Positions 44,060 through 54,357 of a stretch of DNA of 64,000 nt are shown here, piece after piece (the first letter of the stretch is position 1; each line of letters opens with the position of its first letter). The DNA is taken from assembly GCA_050294475.1 (NCBI GenBank), contig JBNKOE010000021.1:248001-312000 (forward strand), given 5' to 3'. This DNA is from Thalassobellus sp050294475. Lineage in GTDB: Bacteria > Bacteroidota > Bacteroidia > Flavobacteriales > Flavobacteriaceae. The notes beneath the pieces were generated by a model. It had not been told where the DNA came from. It saw only the letters and a list, made by a program, of their open reading frames with translations, and made no database searches. A program made the translations under genes and the position numbers.

Positions 44060-45964
44060 TTAATTATTGCTTAGATAAGAATATTTATACCATTTCTGAA
44101 AACAATAAAAAGCCCAAACTCTAAAGGTGTTATCTCTTTTACTTTCTAAATGGTCTTTTACTAATTTTGTTATGGCTGAAACATTAAAAAAACCTTGATC
44201 TGATAACCATTTTTCATCAATATAACTTTCTAATTCATTTTTTAAACTAGATTTTAACCAATTGCCAACAGGCGATCCAAAGCCCATTTTGCTTTTTTCT
44301 AAAAATTGATCTGGAAATTGATCTTTAAAGGCTTCTTTTAAAATATATTTTTTGTTCCATTTATTCATCAAGAAACTTTCAGGAAGTGTATTAGTATAGT
44401 CCCAAAGTTTTTTGTTTAAAAAAGGCGCTCTACATTCAAGAGAGTTTTGCATACTCGTTCTGTCTACTTTTGCCAACATGCCACCTTCTAAACTTAATAT
44501 TTTATCTACGTGTCTAAATTCAGTAAGTGTTTCTACTTTGTCGCTATATAATTCATCTTTATATTCATCAAATAAATCATTTAAATAAACCGAACTTGAT
44601 AAGATTTCAGAAAGCTCTTTTTCTGTATTAGCTAAAGAAATAATATCCCAATACTGATCTCCTTCATAGCTAACAGCTTTTAGCATTTTTTTTATTTTAA
44701 ATCGTTTTCCTCTATTATCTCGTTTAGTTGCTAATAAATATTTTGAAGATTCTAAAAGCATTTTATGAATAGGCTTAGGTACAATGTTTGTATAGCGTGT
44801 ATTCATTTTGCCAACATAGTATTTGTTGTAACCACCAAAAACCTCATCACCACCATCTCCTGTTAAAGCTACTTTAACATAATCACGAGTTTTTTTAGAA
44901 ACAAAGTAGGTTGGGAGGGCAGCAGTATCAGAAAAAGGTTCGTCAAAATTTAATAAGATTTCGTGTATATTATCTTTTAAATCATCTTCACCAATTTTAA
45001 ATTCGTGATGGTTACTACCAATCATTTTTGCAACAAGTTGAGATTTGTCAGTCTCATCAGATTTAGCTTCTTTAAAACCTATAGAAAACGTTTCTATTTT
45101 TTTATTTGCAGATTGAGATAAGCATAATGAAATAATTGAGGAGTCTACACCTCCAGAAAGGAAAGTTCCTAGAGGAACATCGGCAATCGACCTACTTTCA
45201 ACACTTTCATAGACTAAATCTTTCACCTTTTTTTTAGCGTCATTAAAGCTAATATCTTGCTCTTTAGGTATGATGTCTTGATTAATTTCATTTATCCTAT
45301 GAGTATGGGTTGTTAAATCATATTCTATAAAATGATTAGCTTCTAATTTTAGAATATTATCATAAATTGAATAGGGAGCAGGTATATAAGTTAGTCTTAA
45401 AAAAAGATTTAATCCTTTTTTAGAAATTTCTGGTTTAACATCTAAAACATCAACAATAGATTTCAATTCTGAAGCCCAAATAAATTGACCATTAGAGTTT
45501 GTATAGTAGAGCGGTTTTTCTCCAAAAAAGTCTCGTGCTACAAATAGTTTATTAATATTTTGGTCGTAAATACTAAAACCAAACATGCCATCAAGCCATT
45601 TAAAAGATTCAACACCATATTTTTCATATAATTTCAATATGACTTCGGTATCACTATTTGTTTTAAAAGTTGTACCTGTTTCTTCAAGTTTAATTTTTAG
45701 TTCTCTATAATTATATATTTCGCCATTAAATACAATAACTATTTTTTTATCATCTGTATAAATGGGTTGTTTTCCTGTAGATAAATCTATAATAGATAAC
45801 CGTCTCATAGCCATACCTAAAGAAAAACCCTCTTCTTTGGTAGCTATAAATCCGTCTTCATCTGGTCCTCTATGAATAATTAAATTATTCATTTTGGTAA
45901 GGGCTGTAGTTATTTCATTTTCACTACAACTTGTTTTATTTATAATTCCGTTTATTCCACACAT
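44060..45964 (-). CDS. asnB: Glutamine-hydrolysing asparagine synthase-like amidotransferase
   Basis: This 634-residue protein has a class II glutamine amidotransferase domain with the catalytic Cys2 (MCGINGIINK) and the NGEIYNYRELK glutamine pocket. A synthetase domain follows with the PP-loop LSGGVDSS (269-276) and TGDGGDEVFGGYNKYY. AsnB-type enzymes inside polysaccharide loci are thought to amidate carboxyl groups of sugars, usually uronic acids, rather than aspartate. The two nucleotide-sugar dehydrogenases in this locus supply such substrates. Plain asparagine synthesis cannot be excluded. Confidence 0.9.
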   Translation of the reverse strand: MCGINGIINKTSCSENEITTALTKMNNLIIHRGPDEDGFIATKEEGFSLGMAMRRLSIIDLSTGKQPIYTDDKKIVIVFNGEIYNYRELKIKLEETGTTFKTNSDTEVILKLYEKYGVESFKWLDGMFGFSIYDQNINKLFVARDFFGEKPLYYTNSNGQFIWASELKSIVDVLDVKPEISKKGLNLFLRLTYIPAPYSIYDNILKLEANHFIEYDLTTHTHRINEINQDIIPKEQDISFNDAKKKVKDLVYESVESRSIADVPLGTFLSGGVDSSIISLCLSQSANKKIETFSIGFKEAKSDETDKSQLVAKMIGSNHHEFKIGEDDLKDNIHEILLNFDEPFSDTAALPTYFVSKKTRDYVKVALTGDGGDEVFGGYNKYYVGKMNTRYTNIVPKPIHKMLLESSKYLLATKRDNRGKRFKIKKMLKAVSYEGDQYWDIISLANTEKELSEILSSSVYLNDLFDEYKDELYSDKVETLTEFRHVDKILSLEGGMLAKVDRTSMQNSLECRAPFLNKKLWDYTNTLPESFLMNKWNKKYILKEAFKDQFPDQFLEKSKMGFGSPVGNWLKSSLKNELESYIDEKWLSDQGFFNVSAITKLVKDHLESKRDNTFRVWAFYCFQKWYKYSYLSNN

Positions 45965-45975
45965 ATTTGAGGTCT

Positions 45976-47124
45976 TTAGTTTTTTATAAATTGATCAAAT
46001 TTTGAATAAATACTTTTTAGATGATATTCTTTAGATCTTTCTATACTTAAATTGCTATATCTTTCACGCTCACTAGGGTTGTTTCTATAAAAGTCTAATG
46101 CTTTTTCTAGCCCAACATGATCATCATTATTAATAAGAATACCATATGTAGCTTTAAAATAATCTCCTTTTTTAATATCAACATCTTTTCCATCATGTAA
46201 TAGTTCAAGAGGTCCTGATAAGCAATTTGTTGAAATACAAGGTAAGCCTACTGCCATTGCTTCTAATAAGGCATTAGGAAATCCTTCGGTGAATGAAGAA
46301 AGTACGAAACAGTCCTTTTCTACAAGGTAATCATTAACATTTTTCACTACACCTTTTAAATTAACTTGTTGAGTTAATTTAAGATTAACTATTTGATTTG
46401 ATAAGTATTCACGTAAAGACCCACCACCTAAAATAGTGAGGTTATAATGCTTTTTAGAGTTTTGAATTGCTCTTAAAATCATTATTTGATTTTTTCTTGT
46501 ATTTAAAGTACCTGCGGTTATAATCTCTAAGTTATCTTTATTATTGTTTAAATTACTTGGAGTAATAATAGCCTTTGGTATTTCAATAGGGTTATAAATA
46601 ACATCCATTGGTATTTTAATACCAAAGTTGTCTTTTAGATCTTTATTAATGAATACCGAATTAGAAAATAATTTAGAGCATCTATTGTAAAAAAGTGGGT
46701 AAAATAATTTAGAAATATATAATGATAATTTACTGCTGGTATTATCAGAAGGAAACCCTCTTTCACTTATTATAGTTTTTACTTTTTTATTAAAAATAGA
46801 AATAATACCATTGATAAGGTTTGGAAATGCTAAAAATGAAATGGCATACTTTATTTTGTGCTTTTTTAAGGTGTTATTATATTGAAATATAAATTTTACT
46901 GCATCAATAATTTTTAGATAAAAAGGACGATTCGGACTTTTATCATTTAATATTATAACATTAACTTCTTTAGGAATATTGAAGTGGATTTCATTATAAA
47001 AAAGTATTAAGCTTACATTATAATTTAGTACTAATTCTTTTAATAAAAGACTTATTACTTTTTCGGCACCACCACTTCCTAGAGTTATGCTAAGAATGCT
47101 TAAGTTTTGTTTTGATTTTGTCAT
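45976..47124 (-). CDS. Glycosyltransferase GT4
   Basis: The protein has 382 residues and a GT-B fold. LSILSITLGSGGAEKVISLL (8-27) is the acceptor-domain start with a Gly-rich loop. LEIITAGTLNTRKNQIMILR and the E-x7-E block FTEGFPNALLEAMAVGLPCI identify the donor domain. It lies between asnB (11 bases away) and another GT4 gene that adjoins it with no spacer. It presumably adds one residue of the repeat unit. Confidence 0.92.
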   Translation of the reverse strand: MTKSKQNLSILSITLGSGGAEKVISLLLKELVLNYNVSLILFYNEIHFNIPKEVNVIILNDKSPNRPFYLKIIDAVKFIFQYNNTLKKHKIKYAISFLAFPNLINGIISIFNKKVKTIISERGFPSDNTSSKLSLYISKLFYPLFYNRCSKLFSNSVFINKDLKDNFGIKIPMDVIYNPIEIPKAIITPSNLNNNKDNLEIITAGTLNTRKNQIMILRAIQNSKKHYNLTILGGGSLREYLSNQIVNLKLTQQVNLKGVVKNVNDYLVEKDCFVLSSFTEGFPNALLEAMAVGLPCISTNCLSGPLELLHDGKDVDIKKGDYFKATYGILINNDDHVGLEKALDFYRNNPSERERYSNLSIERSKEYHLKSIYSKFDQFIKN

Positions 47125-48198
47125 TTATTTTTTTAAAATATCAATAAATAATTTTTCGTATTGCCCAAGTATCTTTTCTTTATTAAACTTAATAAAAACA
47201 GATTCTCTTATTTTTTCTGGTATCCATTCTTTAGTATCTTTCATCATTTTAATATAGGAGTCTTCATCATTAACTAAAAAACCATTAATACCATTTTCAA
47301 CAATTTCTCTAGTTCCTCCTGGAGCATTAAAAGCAATAACGGGAGTACCCATAACACAACTTTCAAGTAATGCATTTGGAAAGCCTTCAACATAAGATCC
47401 TTGAAGAAACATATCATTATTTGCTATGTATTCGTTTACTTTAGAAGTGAAAGGAATATGCTTTATATGTTCTAAAAGGTTCAATTCTTTAGCTTTTTCA
47501 AAAATAGTTTCTTTATAATCACCGTCTCCTACAATAGTATAAATAAAAGGTATGTCTAATTGTGAAAGCATTTTTAAAATTCTTAAGTGTCCTTTCACAG
47601 GTGTGAGTCTGCCAACTGTTATAAATTTTTTAACTCCAGAATTAGGTTTGTTAATATTTAGTGGTGGTAATTCTGAAATAGGGTTGTTTATTACACAAGT
47701 TTTAGCTTTTGGTACATCGTAATTTTCAATCATATCTTCTACCATGTCCTTTGATTGGCAAATTAGCATATCAAGGTTTTTTGAACTTTTTGAAACCAAG
47801 CTCATTGGAGTCCACCTTTTTTTAGTGTTTTCGCTTTTTCTTTTACTTAGAATGGTTGCTTCACGTCCAATAAATTTTATTTTCTTAAAATATGGTGAAA
47901 TTATAGACATAGCTGCATTAGTATGCGAAATTGCACTAACAACAATATTTGGTTTGTTTTTAATTAAGAATAAGATTATAGAGGGTATTGCGAATAGAAT
48001 TCTTGATTTGTTTAGATATTTTACTTTAACATTGCTAACATCATATGCTGATTCTTTTTCATAACCAGCTATTAAAAGGGTAGGCGAGAACCTTTCTTTA
48101 TTAATATTTTGTGCAACAAAAGAAATAACTCTTTCTGCGCCACCAGGAACTAGTGATGGTAAAAGGAAAACTATTTTAGTTTTTGAAACGGTTTTCAT
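47125..48198 (-). CDS. Glycosyltransferase GT4
   Basis: It is 357 residues long. VFLLPSLVPGGAERVISFVA (about 10-29) opens the acceptor domain. KFITVGRLTPVKGHLRILKM and YVEGFPNALLESCVMGTPVI (E-x7-E) mark the donor domain. Its ATG overlaps the stop of the SGNH gene by four bases (ATGA), so the tailoring pair and the glycosyltransferases are transcribed together. Donor and acceptor sugars are unknown. Confidence 0.92.
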   Translation of the reverse strand: MKTVSKTKIVFLLPSLVPGGAERVISFVAQNINKERFSPTLLIAGYEKESAYDVSNVKVKYLNKSRILFAIPSIILFLIKNKPNIVVSAISHTNAAMSIISPYFKKIKFIGREATILSKRKSENTKKRWTPMSLVSKSSKNLDMLICQSKDMVEDMIENYDVPKAKTCVINNPISELPPLNINKPNSGVKKFITVGRLTPVKGHLRILKMLSQLDIPFIYTIVGDGDYKETIFEKAKELNLLEHIKHIPFTSKVNEYIANNDMFLQGSYVEGFPNALLESCVMGTPVIAFNAPGGTREIVENGINGFLVNDEDSYIKMMKDTKEWIPEKIRESVFIKFNKEKILGQYEKLFIDILKK

Positions 48199-49160
48199 TT
48201 ATTTATGGTAATTATTTTAACAAGTTCTTTTGAAAGCTTTTCAGCACCTTTATAATTAGGGTGATGATAATCCGAAAAATCTTGGTCGGTAAATAAATGT
48301 TTTTTGTTATCATCATTAAAGTCATAAAAAGGAATGTTTTCTTTTTTCATAACTTCACTAAAATATTTGCCTTCATCATCGATTTCACTTAAATTAAATC
48401 TAGTAGGAGGATAAGGGGTTCTTATACAAATAATTTTAGTATTATGCACTTTGGCTAAGGCTATGATTTTATTTATATATTTATTAAAACGTTCCTTATT
48501 AAAAGTTGTGTTTTTAAAATTAGATATTGGAGTAAAATTTGAAATTTGTTTTTTTGTTACAGTAGTTGTATCATATAAAAACCCTTTTTTCCAATTAGTT
48601 TCTATTTTTTTTTGTTTTTTCTTAGAAGTAATAAAATTAATTAAATCTTGTTTAACATAGTTTTTTAATTTCAACATTGGAACAGTATAATTTGCTATAC
48701 CCGAAACTCCATATGGTTTAGTAATAAGTTTAAATTTTATTTTATAAGAATTTAAAAAAGAAGCATTTGAAAATATTTGATAATAGTCATGACTATTGTC
48801 GGATGATGGGAAGAATAAATCCATTATAATATATTTAGGATTTTGATATTCATATATTTCTTCTAGCATATAATAAGATTCTGCAATATCTTGTGCAGAT
48901 GTACCCATGTTATATGAATTTGTATTTATCAAGGAGTCTAGCATAATTGGGTTTACAGATGTATAAGCACGACTACTTCCCATAATAATCAAATCATATA
49001 GGTTTTTATTTTTATGTATGTCATTCCATTTTAAATAATTTTTATGTGTTTTATTTTCTATTGCTTTATATACTGGATATTCATAAGTAAAATGAATAAT
49101 AACATTTAAGATTATAAATAGACTAAAAAATACACAAACACTTTTAATAAATTTTTTCAT
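48195..49160 (-). CDS. SGNH-like periplasmic acyltransferase partner of MBOAT copy 3
   Basis: The 321-residue protein has an N-terminal anchor (about 5-26). The nucleophile block is DLIIMGSSRAYTSVNPIM, with the Ser in GSS replacing the GDS form, and a C-terminal DQDFSDYHHPNYKGAEKLS carries the Asp-x2-His dyad. It differs from SGNH copies 1 and 2 and belongs to a subtype with a GSSR start. It begins three bases after MBOAT copy 3, repeating the MBOAT-SGNH order seen at 21943-24311. It likely completes O-acetyl transfer to the glycan in the periplasm. Confidence 0.8.
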   Translation of the reverse strand: MKKFIKSVCVFFSLFIILNVIIHFTYEYPVYKAIENKTHKNYLKWNDIHKNKNLYDLIIMGSSRAYTSVNPIMLDSLINTNSYNMGTSAQDIAESYYMLEEIYEYQNPKYIIMDLFFPSSDNSHDYYQIFSNASFLNSYKIKFKLITKPYGVSGIANYTVPMLKLKNYVKQDLINFITSKKKQKKIETNWKKGFLYDTTTVTKKQISNFTPISNFKNTTFNKERFNKYINKIIALAKVHNTKIICIRTPYPPTRFNLSEIDDEGKYFSEVMKKENIPFYDFNDDNKKHLFTDQDFSDYHHPNYKGAEKLSKELVKIITINK

Positions 49161-49163
49161 AGA

Positions 49164-50597
49164 TTAAAATTGAAAATAAATAAACTGTTGCTCTTCTCCC
49201 ACAAAAAGGAACATTAGAATAATCAAACTAAAATATATTAACCAACGTAATGGTTTTTTTATAAAATCTATTTGCTCTATTGCATACTCTCCATTTCTGC
49301 CAATCCACTCAATAATAATAAATCCTATTAACAATACTAAAAGAGTAATTGGAAGAATTTCAGGCTTAGTAAAAAGTGTTCTTGAAAATATTTTTTGAAG
49401 AAAAGAAAAAGCATGGTCTACTGAATTAGCTCTAAAAAACACCCATGCAATAACAGTTATAAAAAAAGTACTCAATATTTGTGACAATTCTTTTATGTTA
49501 GGGAAATACTTATCCTTAGCTACCATATCAGTATTTACTCTATTTTTTCCGGTTAACATTAATGGTAAAAAATATAAGGCATTTAATGCTCCCCAAATAA
49601 TAAAAGTCCAATTTGCCCCATGCCAAAAACCACTTACAATAAATATTATAAAAGTATTCCGAATTTTCATTTTTAATCCTCCTTTACTTCCCCCCAGAGG
49701 AATATAAACATAGTCTCTAAACCATGTAGATAAAGATATATGCCATCTTCTCCAGAATTCAGCAATATCTCTCGAAAAATAAGGAAAGGCAAAATTTCTT
49801 TTAAGATCAAAACCAAATAATCTAGATATACCAATTGCTATATCTGAATAACCTGAAAAGTCACCATAGATTTGAAATGCAAAAAGAAATGCTCCTAAAA
49901 ACAATGTGCTTCCTGAATAATCATTAGAATTATTAAATATAGTATTAGCATACCGTGCACAATTATCTGCTATTACAACCTTTTTGAATAACCCCCATAA
50001 AATTTGTCTTAATCCATCTACTGCTTTTTTGTAATCAAACTTTCTTTTTTTGTAAAACTGAGGTAATAAATTAGTTGCACGTTCAATTGGTCCAGCTACT
50101 AATTGGGGAAAGAAACTAACAAAGGCTAAAAATGAAAAAATATCTTTTGTCGGTTCTAATCTTTTGTTATATACATCTATTGTATAGCTTAGAGTTTGAA
50201 ATGTATAAAAACTAATACCAACAGGAAGTATAATATTTAGAGTATTTGCTTTTATTTCATAACCAAAATAAGAAAATGAATTAACAAAACTTTCAATAAA
50301 AAAATTGTAGTATTTAAAAAAGCCTAAAAATCCAATATTTACACAAATACTAGTCCATAAAAGAAGCTTTCTTTTTTTTATATTTATTTCTTTTTCTAAT
50401 AACATTCCTATGCTAAAATCAACTAAAGAACTAAAAATTATTAAGGATAAAAACCTCCAATCCCACCAACCATAAAACAAGTAACTTCCAGCAATTATTA
50501 AAATATTTTGAAATTTTAAATTTTGATTAGTTACAAACCAGTATAAGGTGAATATTATTGGTAAAAAAATAAAAAACTCAAAAGAATTGAATAACAT
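49164..50597 (-). CDS. MBOAT-family O-acyltransferase (copy 3)
   Basis: It has 477 residues, the same length as copy 1, and matches it over most of its length, including SICVNIGFLGFFKYYNFFIE, FWRRWHISLSTWFRDYVYIP and His326 in VSGFWHGANW. It ends QFIYFQF. The two are within-locus paralogs, yet each is coupled to a different type of SGNH protein (GDSYIE next to copy 1, GSSRAY here). That suggests different acceptor sites for the same acyl group. Transcription is from upstream on the minus strand; 142 bases separate it from the Wzy-type gene. Confidence 0.93.
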   Translation of the reverse strand: MLFNSFEFFIFLPIIFTLYWFVTNQNLKFQNILIIAGSYLFYGWWDWRFLSLIIFSSLVDFSIGMLLEKEINIKKRKLLLWTSICVNIGFLGFFKYYNFFIESFVNSFSYFGYEIKANTLNIILPVGISFYTFQTLSYTIDVYNKRLEPTKDIFSFLAFVSFFPQLVAGPIERATNLLPQFYKKRKFDYKKAVDGLRQILWGLFKKVVIADNCARYANTIFNNSNDYSGSTLFLGAFLFAFQIYGDFSGYSDIAIGISRLFGFDLKRNFAFPYFSRDIAEFWRRWHISLSTWFRDYVYIPLGGSKGGLKMKIRNTFIIFIVSGFWHGANWTFIIWGALNALYFLPLMLTGKNRVNTDMVAKDKYFPNIKELSQILSTFFITVIAWVFFRANSVDHAFSFLQKIFSRTLFTKPEILPITLLVLLIGFIIIEWIGRNGEYAIEQIDFIKKPLRWLIYFSLIILMFLFVGEEQQFIYFQF

Positions 50598-50739
50598 AAA
50601 TAAATTTTAATTTGGGTTGGATTAATATACTCAATTGAATACTAAACAAATATCTCATATCTTTTCAGAGTTATCAAAATAATTCTTTGAATGACATGAT
50701 TTAACTTCAATCTGCATTGGATTATGAGATGTAAATACT

Positions 50740-51930
50740 TTAAACTAGTTGTTTATTTTTATCATCTAGTAAATACCCAATATATACAAATAAAGCCATT
50801 AAATAGGGTTGATTTATTACACTTTGTAAGCTAAGCATGAAAATACACATTGTTATAAGCATGGGTAATATAAAAAAACGAATGTTTGGAGGGTTTGTAA
50901 TTGCATTTTTAAAATATGTTCCTAGCATAAACAAGAAAATTAATAATGTAAATATTCCTGCATCTGCCCAAACTCCTACAACAGTATTATGACCTCTTTG
51001 TGAAATGGCAAAATCAATACCATTGCCTAAAAAAGGGTTCTCAAAAATATAATTAAGTAAATTAGCTACTAATTCATTTCTACCAGAATCATCTACTTCA
51101 CTGGTATTTAAAGTTAAAATATTAACAATATTATTCACTTTTGCTTGCTGGTGCGGTCTTAAATTTAGACTTGAAGTTAAAGAGTCTAGATTTATTAATG
51201 TTATGTATAAAGCAGGAGCTATAATAAAAGTTAAGAGAATACGCTTAGGAGTAAAAAACTTATAGTTAAGCATTATATTACATATAATAAATACCATAAA
51301 TCCTGTAGTAGAAAAGGTTAGTGCTAAACAGTAAAACATTAATAGTAATAAAATAACTTTAAAATATTTTAAAGTTGTTTTTACTGGATTGAATAATTTA
51401 AATATAAATATATAGGATAGTATAGAAACCAAAGCAGCGTTATTAGCGTCTCCAAAAACACCTTCAGCTCTGTCTAATTTATAAATATATATGCCATTAT
51501 GATCTAAATCAAAATTCATTTTAAATAAAATAATACATAAAATAGACGATGTAGCGAAAGAAACTAATGTTACTTCTCTAAATAATTTTCTATTTTCTGG
51601 AACACTCAAGTATACATAAAAAGCAAGTACATAAATGAAAGGAATAATACTAACCAAAATTTGAGCAGGATTATTATTTAAAGCACTACCTAATGTAGCA
51701 AATGAGAAATAAGCAATGTAAAAAACAATCCATAACTTAGCTGTTTTAGAAAATTTACCGCTTTTTTTTATATTAATTACTATTCCTGTAATTAAAAGTG
51801 CTAAATTTCCATATGCAATAATTTGAGCTAGAGTACTTGAAATAAATCGAGTAGCAAAAACTTGTAAATTAAATACCGTTATTACAAATGGTAATAAAAA
51901 ACAGATAATATTTATATTCTTAGTTTTCAA
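50740..51930 (-). CDS. O-antigen ligase/Wzy polymerase-like membrane protein
   Basis: This 396-residue protein has about ten or more membrane helices and a periplasmic loop before the conserved late segment NPFLGNGIDFAISQRGHNTV followed by GVWADAGIFTLLIFLFML. The GNG and the HN-x-V pattern match the Wzy_C/O-antigen ligase family. Given a flippase gene, an initiating transferase and no ABC exporter, it most likely polymerises the repeat unit (Wzy) rather than ligating it to lipid A. Its first 11 bases overlap the GT4 gene at 51920. Confidence 0.87.
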   Translation of the reverse strand: MKTKNINIICFLLPFVITVFNLQVFATRFISSTLAQIIAYGNLALLITGIVINIKKSGKFSKTAKLWIVFYIAYFSFATLGSALNNNPAQILVSIIPFIYVLAFYVYLSVPENRKLFREVTLVSFATSSILCIILFKMNFDLDHNGIYIYKLDRAEGVFGDANNAALVSILSYIFIFKLFNPVKTTLKYFKVILLLLMFYCLALTFSTTGFMVFIICNIMLNYKFFTPKRILLTFIIAPALYITLINLDSLTSSLNLRPHQQAKVNNIVNILTLNTSEVDDSGRNELVANLLNYIFENPFLGNGIDFAISQRGHNTVVGVWADAGIFTLLIFLFMLGTYFKNAITNPPNIRFFILPMLITMCIFMLSLQSVINQPYLMALFVYIGYLLDDKNKQLV

Positions 51931-52987
51931 GTTGCTGAAATATTTTTAAATACTTTTCATAAATACCTTCAATTTTAAATCTGTCTAGAGAGTTAATGCC
52001 ATTATTTGACAATTTAATTCTTAGATCGGTATTATTTATTAAGTTATTAATATTTTCAGCCATAGATTTTGAGTTTTGATCTTCGACTAATATACCATTA
52101 TAATTGTTTTGAATAATATCTGATGGACCAGTTTTGCAATCATAAGAAATGCACGCCATTCCTTGAGACATGGCTTCTAGTAAAACCATGGGTAATCCTT
52201 CAAATCTTGATGTCATAACATAGATTTCAGATCTTTTCATTATTTCTGCTACTTTAGTTGAATATCCTTCAAAGACAACTTGATTTGAAATATTATGCTT
52301 AATTACTAATTCATTTAAAAATCTATAGCCCTTATCTCCAGCACCAACTATCTTTAAACTCCATTCTTTGTTTTTTTTTAAAACAGGAGCTATTATTGGT
52401 ATTAAGTTGTCAAAGCCTTTATGATGATATCTATTAAGGTCTCCAACTGCTAAAATGACTTTTTTTCTTTGTCTGTTTTGCTCTTTAAAAATGTCAAATG
52501 TACTAGGGTTGGGCATTATTTGGACATTTACTTTACGGTTTTTGTAAAACTCATAGTCATAATTAGTAAGTACTGTTAGAACATCGGTTAATCTATATAA
52601 ATAATTCCTTGTAAAATTACCTAAAGAATCTGTTTTTTTTAGATGATTATTGTGTTCTGAAGAAATTACTTTTATTCTAAATAATTTACCTACTAAAATT
52701 CCAATAAAATTTCCATGTGTCATAAATGGAATTAAGATATCTGGTCGGTTATTTTTTTTGGTATATAGTTTTGATAAATTATAAATACTCCTAATAGTAT
52801 GGTTTTTTATTTTTCCATTGTGTAATCGTATACGCTGTACTTTATCATTAGGTCTAAAATCTTCAGGATCATTAAAGGTAATAATAGTTATATTGTGTTT
52901 TTTTTCTGCAAAATAATTTGCCAGAAGAATCATAACTCTTTCAGCTCCTCCTGCTACAAGTGAATTAATTAAAAAATGTATTTTCAT
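51920..52987 (-). CDS. Glycosyltransferase GT4
   Basis: The 355-residue GT-B enzyme starts KIHFLINSLVAGGAERVMIL. LAVGDLNRYHHKGFDNLIPI and the donor-site block RFEGLPMVLLEAMSQGMACI (E-x7-E) are clear. Its start overlaps the flippase stop by one base and its end overlaps the Wzy-type start by 11 bases, so flippase, glycosyltransferase and polymerase are tightly coupled. The sugar specificity is unknown. Confidence 0.92.
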   Translation of the reverse strand: MKIHFLINSLVAGGAERVMILLANYFAEKKHNITIITFNDPEDFRPNDKVQRIRLHNGKIKNHTIRSIYNLSKLYTKKNNRPDILIPFMTHGNFIGILVGKLFRIKVISSEHNNHLKKTDSLGNFTRNYLYRLTDVLTVLTNYDYEFYKNRKVNVQIMPNPSTFDIFKEQNRQRKKVILAVGDLNRYHHKGFDNLIPIIAPVLKKNKEWSLKIVGAGDKGYRFLNELVIKHNISNQVVFEGYSTKVAEIMKRSEIYVMTSRFEGLPMVLLEAMSQGMACISYDCKTGPSDIIQNNYNGILVEDQNSKSMAENINNLINNTDLRIKLSNNGINSLDRFKIEGIYEKYLKIFQQLEN

Positions 52988-54357
52988 TAAATTATAGCCT
53001 TATATTGTTTGTAAGTATAGCCAAAATAAAAACAACTACTTATAATTAGTACTAAAGTTGTGCTTAATGCTAAGCCATAAACATCATAATATTTAATCAA
53101 AACAATATTTAAAACAATATTTACTAAAAGATTAAATAATGATATCCAAGCCATAAAAGCATTTTTATTTATACTGGTTAAAAACTTAACTATTATTAAA
53201 GTGCAAAGATAGAAAGGAACATGAGCTAATATGATTTTTTGTATTAGAGCGACTTTTAAAGTGTCTTCGTGTGTGAATTCGTTTCTTTCAAAAAGGATTT
53301 CAATAATCCAATCAGACATAAATATTCCAATTATAGTTAAGACAATGGTTAACCCAATTACTAACTTTAAAGTTTTGAAAAGATGCTTATAAGCAGCTTC
53401 TAAGTTTTCGTTTACTAATTTTGAAAAATGAGGAAGAAGCACATTACCTATTGCTGTAATAACTATTGTAATTGTAAATGATGGGATTTTTATTCCGTAA
53501 TTTAAAGCGGAAATTGAGCCAGCAAGTAATGGAGCTGCAAAAAATTGATCAATGTAGTTATTCATAGCTGTTAAAAAACTCGATGATATTTTGGGGGGCA
53601 ATTGACGTAGCATTAAATATGCATTTTCATTCATTATAGGTTTACTTAATGAAATATTTTTTAGTTTTAATGATGTTAATAATATATATATAAAACTTAA
53701 AGCACTTCCTGTTAGCGTTCCCAACGCTAGTACCATATCTCCTAATTTTTCTTTTAAAAAAACAAGGAATAAAATCATGGTTATTAATGGGAAAATGGCA
53801 GAAATGGTAGATAATAAGAAGCGGTTAGAGATTTCTAACAAGCCATTTAAAACAGATGATATTCCCCAAAAAAACAAGCAAGGAAGTATGATAAAAAGCT
53901 GGTTTTTTATTAATTCATAATATCTTTCAGAATGTCCAGGGTATATGACTTCTAAAAAAAAATCTGTAGATAAATATGCAATTAATAAAGAGAATCCTGA
54001 TATTCCTATAGTTATGAGTAATATTACTGATTGAAAACTAGATTTATTACCATTTTCTTTTATTTCATTGATGTAATTTGGTATAAAAATATTTCTTAAT
54101 GAACTAATAAAAACACTTTGGATAAAAGATGGCACTAAAATAGCAATAAAGAATGTATCTAATAATTCGGATAAACCAAAACTACTAGCGATTATAGTTT
54201 CTTTATAAAAAGCAATAACTTTTATAATTAAAGTTACCATGCCCACAATCATCATATTCCTTAATAGCGGATTATGAAAATATTTTCTCATTATCTCAGG
54301 GATATTTTTTAATCCAGAAGAAACAGTTTTTAAATTAAAGGGTTTTGTAATTTTCAT
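52987..54357 (-). CDS. MurJ/Wzx-type lipid-linked oligosaccharide flippase
   Basis: The 456-residue protein has about 12-14 helices. The MurJ-like signature is near the start: VTLIIKVIAFYKETIIASSF then GLSELLDTFFIAILVP, followed by SSLRNIFIPNYINEI. It is shorter than typical MurJ (about 510 residues) and sits in a polysaccharide operon, so it more likely flips the repeat unit than lipid II. Its 5' end overlaps the upstream dehydrogenase gene by 23 bases, an unusually long overlap. It is a different branch from the flippase at 6380-7837. Confidence 0.87.
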   Translation of the reverse strand: MKITKPFNLKTVSSGLKNIPEIMRKYFHNPLLRNMMIVGMVTLIIKVIAFYKETIIASSFGLSELLDTFFIAILVPSFIQSVFISSLRNIFIPNYINEIKENGNKSSFQSVILLITIGISGFSLLIAYLSTDFFLEVIYPGHSERYYELIKNQLFIILPCLFFWGISSVLNGLLEISNRFLLSTISAIFPLITMILFLVFLKEKLGDMVLALGTLTGSALSFIYILLTSLKLKNISLSKPIMNENAYLMLRQLPPKISSSFLTAMNNYIDQFFAAPLLAGSISALNYGIKIPSFTITIVITAIGNVLLPHFSKLVNENLEAAYKHLFKTLKLVIGLTIVLTIIGIFMSDWIIEILFERNEFTHEDTLKVALIQKIILAHVPFYLCTLIIVKFLTSINKNAFMAWISLFNLLVNIVLNIVLIKYYDVYGLALSTTLVLIISSCFYFGYTYKQYKAII